From the NCBI GenBank assembly GCA_947652115.1, contig OX393567.1:1491800-1555799 (forward strand): a stretch of DNA of 64,000 nt, read 5' to 3'. A program made the translations under genes and the position numbers. This document shows, piece by piece, positions 58,325-64,000 of the stretch (position 1 is its first letter; each line of letters begins with the position of its first letter). This DNA is from Blastomussa wellsi (lineage: Eukaryota; Cnidaria; Anthozoa; Scleractinia; Plerogyridae). Below the pieces are notes generated by a model. It had not been told where the DNA came from. It searched no databases and saw only the letters and a list, made by a program, of their open reading frames with translations.

Positions 58325-60655
58325 TTAACTTTTGCTCTACGTTCTCTGGAAGCTGAGCTGAATGAAGTTATAGTACTAGTTGTTACGCCAAACAATCAAA
58401 GAACCAGTGAAGTCTTGAAAACTTTATGCCTCTATTTATAACTTGAAACATCATTCAAGCTAATGTTTTGAAAAGTAAATTATGATACACTAATAGTAAC
58501 TGGTGATTGGAAAAACCAAAGCCATATAGCATTATCAATGTCTTGATTCTGGAACATTAATTATATTAAATTATTTTACAAGCCTTAACAGTAGGAAGTA
58601 TGACATAAGCTTAAATTTCAAAGTGGGTGAATTGAACAATTCTTTTTCTAGCAACTGAGAAGTTAATTCCTCTTTGATCAGATGTGTGATGCATCCATGT
58701 ACATATTCAAGTGTAGTGTAATTAAATTAGCGATTGGGACTCAAGTGTACTTATCGTACAAACTGCTCTGCATTTAGTAGGGCAATACATGTAGAGTAAC
58801 TATAAAGCATTTGCAGACTGTGCTTAGGTAGAAGTATGAGTTTTTGGGCATTTTTTTTTTTTGGGGGGGGGGGGGCAGAGGCTTAAGTGGTAAGATCATT
58901 CAAATAAATTACATGACGCTATTTACACTGACACTGACATTTACACTTTTGAACATAATTTACCAATACTATTTGTTGTAAAACTAACTTAATTTTTTAC
59001 CATCCACATATTAATTAATCTTTAAATGCACCTTGTACAGTTTTGGACAATCAATAAATTCAATATACATTGTGGATTTTGACTGATGTCTTGTCTGGGA
59101 CAAGTAGATTTCCCTGATGGGCAAGTAAATATTCATTCACACTTTTCCAACCAGCAAGTTGCCTGCTGACTAAATCGTAGAAAAGTACCGTACCTTTCGG
59201 TAGGCATTAAACTGCCTCCAGACAAGCCAGAATAGCCCTAAATAGCTGAAGCAGCCTGACAATAGTTCTACACCAAAATTAGAAAGCAACTAAAGGCAAA
59301 TAAAGGTCTGTTTACTTGAATTTGTATACTACTGGCTTTATTAAAATTTTCTCTTATTTAATTGGTGGCATAATTTGACTTGAAAACTCCATTTTGTAAC
59401 AGCAAACCAGAAACCATGGACCAAGGATTGGAACTGACTGATCAACAAATGACAAAGTTTTGCTGAGAGGACCTCGAAAATTATTTTTGGGGTTTTTAAA
59501 GTGCACCTAACCCCAAAATATTTTTTCACTTAAATAAATCTTTGCACCAGTTTGAAATGCATTGCACCTTTCATTTCTCCTTAATTTTACCAAATGATTT
59601 CTGACTTTACAGCATTCAAAAGTTCAGATCTTGTTATAGAACTATTGCTTGTATTCTTTGATATTGGCTTGATAAATTGAAAAAAGGTCCATCCTTTGCT
59701 CCAGTTTAAGTAGTACAAATAAGATTTATTTTTCACCAGTTTGCTGGCATGGAGCATTTGATAAAATTTTTGCCAGTTTTTGGCCAGAGTAGCTGACTAC
59801 ATTATTACTATGAAGCACAATGACCACCTTTTTGGCCTTCAAATCATCGGAACATTTGCTAGTTGTAGAGAGATGGCTGTATTCAAAGACTAGAACCACA
59901 CTACCTATTAGAGTTACATTTATTTATTAACTTCAATATTAATTCTAAAATTACAGCTCAGAGTGATCATATAAACGTCAACATAATATAGTCAAGTGAA
60001 GTATGTATGAAATAATCCATATTTAAACTGTGGATGTACATGAAAGCGAGGAATGATCATCGCAGTGAATTTCCAATTAAAGCAAATGGAATGAAGGATT
60101 CGAACCCATCACCTCTGTGAATACCGGTGCAATGCTCTATCAACTGAGGTGTGAAGCCACACATCAGGAGGGAGGTCAATTTATTGAGTTCCTATTTTCA
60201 ATAAACTGACCTCACCCGCAATGTGTGGCTTCATAGCTCAGTTGCTAGAGCATCGCATAGGTATTCATGAAGGTTATGGATTTGAATCCTGCATTGAAGC
60301 CCTGATTTTTTCTGGCTTCTTCATTCCAATTGCTTCACTTTCACTGTCATTCCTCACTTTCATTGTCAAGTCTTTGAAAAGTTGTTTCCCAGACTGCCTC
60401 ACAAAACAGAGACCTCGTTCATTAGTATAATTTAAAATGAAAAACATTATTTTAGAATCTGTGATTGCATTTGAAGCATGTTACAATCCATCAACTTTGC
60501 GTCCCTGGGTATGCAAGCATCAAATCTTGATATCTGTCAGTGGAATTTACCAGTCCTTATAAAGTTTCCTTGCCATAGCCATACCACAAGGCGTTGAAAT
60601 CGAAAATTATGCAACACAATCTGCATAATCTCATTAATGACATCACTTATAATAA
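58325..60655. other. intergenic region with SINE-like inverted pair
   Basis: No gene is supported. It holds the 3' flank of the mitochondrial-type gene, a T/G homopolymer junction near 58850-58875, the arm fragment at 59499-59626 of the 14895 foldback family, and a head-to-head pair of tRNA-like sequences at 60085-60310. Confidence 0.5.
60085..60310. mobile_element. head-to-head pair of tRNA-like SINE sequences
   Basis: The right half (60222-60300, +) reads GGCTTCATAGCTCAGTTGCT AGAGC then GGATTTGAATCC: A and B boxes of a tRNA-derived sequence. The left half (minus, 60162-60090) is GGCTTCACACCTCAGTTGAT AGAGC then GGGTTCGAATCC. They are separated by about 60 bp containing TTTATTGA / TCAATAAA, which also pair. 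The whole forms a large foldback. Confidence 0.6.
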
Positions 60656-63600
60656 TTATCTCTGCCCCTTTTCTGGTGTCTCGTACACTGGTGCATTTGA
60701 TTTAGGAAGTGGTGGATTTCCCAGTATGATATCAGCTGCCTTCTCTGCAATCATAACAGTTGGTCCATTGAGATTTCCGCTTACAATACTTGGCATGATT
60801 GATGCATCTACAATCCTTAGATTTTCTACGGCAAAGACTTCCAATTTGTTATTGACAACAGCCATCGGGTCATCTGCAGTACCCATCTTACACGTACATG
60901 ATGGATGATAGGCAGTGTCAGCATTCTGTCGCACCCAGGCATCAATTTGTTCATCAGTTTCAACATGGTCACCTTAAAAGACAAGGATGAAAATAAGTGG
61001 AAGTACATAAAATTTTACTACTGTGTATGAAGGAAAATTATTAAAAAAATAATGTGAATAGTAAAAGCTAGCGAGGGTAACTTCCTCGTATTAATATTGA
61101 AATCAACAATGAACAGAAAACAACACTTACTGACAAAAGCAATAACCCCCTGTTCAGCAAATAAGTGCTTTCTTCCTTAACCTATTCACTGGTGCACACA
61201 CAATCCCTAACTAAGAAGCTTTTTTCCATGCTATGATTACTCATGACTAGATGACAAGACTATGATTACTCAAAATAAATAGTTCAATTCAAATAATTAT
61301 TAATATTAATATTTAAAATCATAACTTGGCTGAAAGGCTTGGAGCAATAAATATCACATCAAAGTTGACAAATGAATAAATAATTTATTTTACCATCCCA
61401 GTGCAACATAGGGAAAAACTGCAAATTATTTTCGTCATCATCATTAATTCTGATTATTAAAATCACAATCATTACTATTACATGTATGTCAAACATTTAC
61501 CTGGCTGTAATTCTTGTCCACGAAATGGATCAAAAGCTTTCTGACTAAATATCTCGCGGGTTAGTCTGACAGAATCTCGTAACTCCATCCTGTCCTCTTC
61601 TGTGGACAGGTAGTTGGGGTTGATAATGGGGTTGTCGTATGGACTGGTAGACTTCAACTTCACATATCCACGACTTGTAGCCCGCAAGGAACCAACATGC
61701 ACCTTCAAAATAAAAATGCATTTTTCTACAGTTTGTTGTGAGCAAAAAATACAAGGAAATGTTCAGAATAATGCCATTTGAACTTGCCAGAGTGAAGCTA
61801 ATGATTGAATTGTTCAATCTTCTTTTTGCCTGTATACTTCCCCATCCCCTCCCCCGTAGTTTCCTCACTCACTGGCTTGCTGACACAGACCTGAGAGCTC
61901 ATAAAAGGTTAAACCTTCTTCAGTTAGATTGCCAGCATACCATAAAATTATGCACGTACATGTATGCATGCAAGTCCCAACCATCTTGGTAAATTCTTTT
62001 CACGTTGCTTCATTAAATTAAATGAATGAAACATTGATGGACATTCAATCTCAATTAAATTGTAAGGTGTTGCAAGTTCACATGCATGGACATTCCAAAA
62101 TGATGAACAAGTTCGTTTAGAAACTATTTGAGTATTGATGAGGCGTTAGAAGTTTAAATTTAGCTAATTCTGACCAAATATCGTAATAAACTCTGTGATA
62201 CTTCCCCTTTAATGGTTTGTGCACTGACCTCTAGATCAAGCAGTGGGGGTTTGAGCCCTGGCTGGGACATGACACTGTGCTCCTTAGCAAGACACTTTAG
62301 TCCCATCTTGAGCCTCTCTTCCTGAAGGCTTACTGAATGCAAGTACTGGCAAATTTAATGCTCAGGGGTAGCCCTATGATGGACCAGTCTCGTCAAGGGG
62401 CGAGAAAAATATTCCCAGTCACTTCAAGCTATGGATAGGCTCCGGCCTGATGGGCTACTCACTACGCACAGCAAGAAAGTGTGCACAGTCACTCAAAAAA
62501 GCTTGCCATGCATAATATTGCACTCACTTGAAAGGCTTCCTGTTCCACAGTAACTCTGCCATGATCTTTAAAAGCTGAGGGAAGAAAGTGGTACTGGATG
62601 TTTGGATGGGTGAGTCCTTCCCTGCTGCGAATGAAGCCACCAGCCTCCAGATGTGCAGTGGCGCACGGGCCAGACCTGGTGAGGAACCACTTGACTCCAA
62701 TAGGAACCATGCGCCACCACTTGAGTGAGCGGTACAAGCTTAGGGGCTGAGTACATTCCTGGAATGTGATCACAATGGGGAATATAATTATTGCACCTGG
62801 TACAAAAGGAGGGTTGAAGATGACATCTGGTATCGCTCCCACTTAGAGTGTTGGTGTCCTACCCAAGAAAACAGCTGTACTTGTCACTGCATACCCTAAG
62901 GCAAATTCACAAATGCACCAGGGCTAAACAAATAAGTGCAACTATTTCCAGCTTGACCTCTCAAATTGTGCTTTGCCAGGAAAGTGGACTGGCCCAGTTG
63001 GGCAAGCGAGAATGAACAGTTAGTAAATATGAACTTTTGTAACAGGAACAACTCCAGGAGACCAGCTAATTTATTTTCGAGCCCTGTGCATAACAATCAT
63101 AATTAGCAAGAATGGAAACATGTGCAGTTAAAGGGGACATTATGGAACAGTCTACAAACCTGGTGAAAATACATCTCCAAATGATCCTGAAAGTTCTGCC
63201 CCACACCAGGAAGATGGACATTCACCGGGATACCAAGCTTTTTCAAGTCATCAGCATTTCCAATACCAGAAAAATTTAATATCTGGGGTGTATTAATCGC
63301 CCCAGCAGATAAAATAACTCCCTTCCTAGCCATAGCACGCTTCACTTGACTGCCTACAAAGTATTCGACACCAACAGCACGGTTCTTCTCAAAGATTACT
63401 CTTGTCGTCAATGTTCTTATATCTGCTCTCAGGTTTTTTCGCTTCAGTGCAGGTCTAAGGTAAGCATTTGCCATGTTCCATCGTACTCCATTGTGGATTG
63501 TCATGTCCATCAAACCAAATCCTTCTTGTTGATAGCCATTCATGTCTTCTGTGAAGGGATAGCCAGCTTGGACGCCTGCATCAATAAATGCTTGGTATAG

Positions 63601-63665
63601 AGGATTGTCTGATTTTCCGCGTGATACATGTAGAGGGCCTTCACCTCCTCGGTAATCATCGGGAC
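60656..63665 (-). CDS. CHDH: choline dehydrogenase-like GMC oxidoreductase, C-terminal exons (5' end beyond the window)
   Basis: Four minus-strand exons (63665-63160, 62758-62528, 61702-61501, 60972-60656) join in phase and end with TAA. They encode about 418 residues, aligning along the C-terminal two thirds of choline dehydrogenase (human ~594 aa). GMC signature 2 is present (GAINTPQILNFSGIG), with the substrate-domain phrase TAHLEAGGFIRS, then the catalytic region AYHPSCTCKMG (His) and the Asn in SGNLNGPT. CHDH oxidises choline to betaine aldehyde with FAD on the inner mitochondrial membrane, feeding betaine (osmolyte and methyl donor) synthesis. The FAD-binding N-terminus and presequence lie off the right edge. 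Paralogous GMC oxidases cannot be fully excluded, but similarity to CHDH is strong throughout. Confidence 0.9.
62215..62465 (+). mobile_element. SINE copy in a CHDH intron
   Basis: GGGGTTTGAGCCCTGGCTGG (B box region), then CTTAGCAAGACACTTTAGTC, CTATGATGGACCAG and a 3' part ending AGGCTCCGGCCTGATGGGCT. This is the most complete + strand copy of the family in the window. Confidence 0.75.
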
Positions 63666-63741
63666 CTACAGAGTGAAATCAATATATTTGATTTTGTAAT
63701 GTCCAAAGTGAAAATCCCATATACATAAGTCATGTAAGGTA

Positions 63742-64000
63742 AGTCTGCAGTCGGGCCAAGTGACCCATCAGGCCGGAGCTTATCCCGGTTTCTGTAGCAT
63801 GAAGCGACAGAGAGTATTTCTACTCCCCCCTGGATGGGATGCTAGTCCATCGCAGGGTTACCCCCCAGCAGTAAATTCGCCGGTACCCATTTATACACCT
63901 GGGTGAAGAGAGGCACTGTGAGAGTAAAGTGTCTTGCCCAAGAACACAACGCAGTGGTCCGGCCATGACTCGAACCCGGACCGTCCGATCCAGAGTCCAG
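63742..64000 (-). mobile_element. SINE copy, cut by the window edge
   Basis: On the minus strand it begins at or beyond 64000 with CTGGACTCTGGATCGGACGG and the B box GGGTTCGAGTC, and continues to AAGCTCCGGCCTGATGGGTC. It lies in an intron of the CHDH gene. Confidence 0.75.

Noticed and set aside
60222..60300. functional tRNA gene
   Set aside because: A and B boxes are present but the acceptor stem does not pair and an inverted partner lies adjacent; a SINE or tRNA-derived repeat is more likely.
62489..62842. 117-codon minus ORF as an independent gene
   Set aside because: It contains the CHDH exon 62528-62758 plus read-through into flanking introns.

Overview
The window is animal nuclear DNA, most likely from an anthozoan cnidarian and probably a stony coral. 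It is AT-rich, its genes are split by GT-AG introns, and it is dense in short foldback elements, tRNA-derived SINEs and Penelope-like retroelement debris that I recognise from coral genomes. The gene models were assembled by hand from splice sites, reading phase and family similarity. The best ones keep phase across every junction.

Layout. 1-10 kb: repeats, an intronless RPA-like OB-fold protein (+, 6371-7483) and a few candidate exons. 10-13.8 kb: a tandem duplication of about 1.4-1.7 kb carrying a divergent promoter and the first two exons of an unrecognised Ser/Asp-rich protein (-). Its third exon lies just outside at 10026-10146. 13.5-21 kb: a complete OTU deubiquitinase of the YOD1/OTU1 family (+, 8 exons, 298 aa). 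22.4-25.9 kb: a secreted single-PLAT-domain protein (-, 5 exons, 231 aa). 27.4-31.4 kb: a secreted astacin metalloprotease with a C-terminal PLAT domain (-, 8 exons, 380 aa); its last three exons match the PLAT exons of the neighbour in intron phase. 33-35.3 kb: LINE and Penelope-like remnants. 36.8-42.1 kb: two convergent two-exon genes for secreted peptide precursors. 45-45.3 kb: the 3' end of a Penelope-like retroelement with an ORF remnant. 46-48.4 kb: a rhodopsin-class GPCR (-, 2 exons, 339 aa). 54-58.3 kb: a small protein with a mitochondrial-type presequence (+, 3 exons, 119 aa), its introns full of transposons. 60.6-64 kb: the 3' four exons of a choline dehydrogenase-like GMC oxidoreductase (-), running off the right edge.

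The most interesting locus is the peptide-precursor pair. Both genes have a first coding exon of exactly 272 nt (signal peptide plus very acidic propiece), a phase-2 intron, and a second exon with a cationic C-terminus ending in an amidation-type signal (G-K-K-K or G-K-R-R). One mature region is a 108-residue Pro/Arg/Ile array built on an 11-residue unit, resembling mammalian proline-rich antimicrobial peptides of the Bac7 type. The other is a short amphipathic helix-like peptide. They look like diverged paralogues in which the acidic leader was kept and the effector replaced.

A second theme is a palindromic repeat present at seven places. It carries a degenerate hammerhead-ribozyme-like core, and three copies have 10-14 bp target-site duplications. 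It forms the 3' end of the Penelope-like remnant at 45 kb, so it is best read as a non-autonomous Penelope-like terminal repeat. It and several nested MITEs have reshaped the introns and the duplicated promoter.
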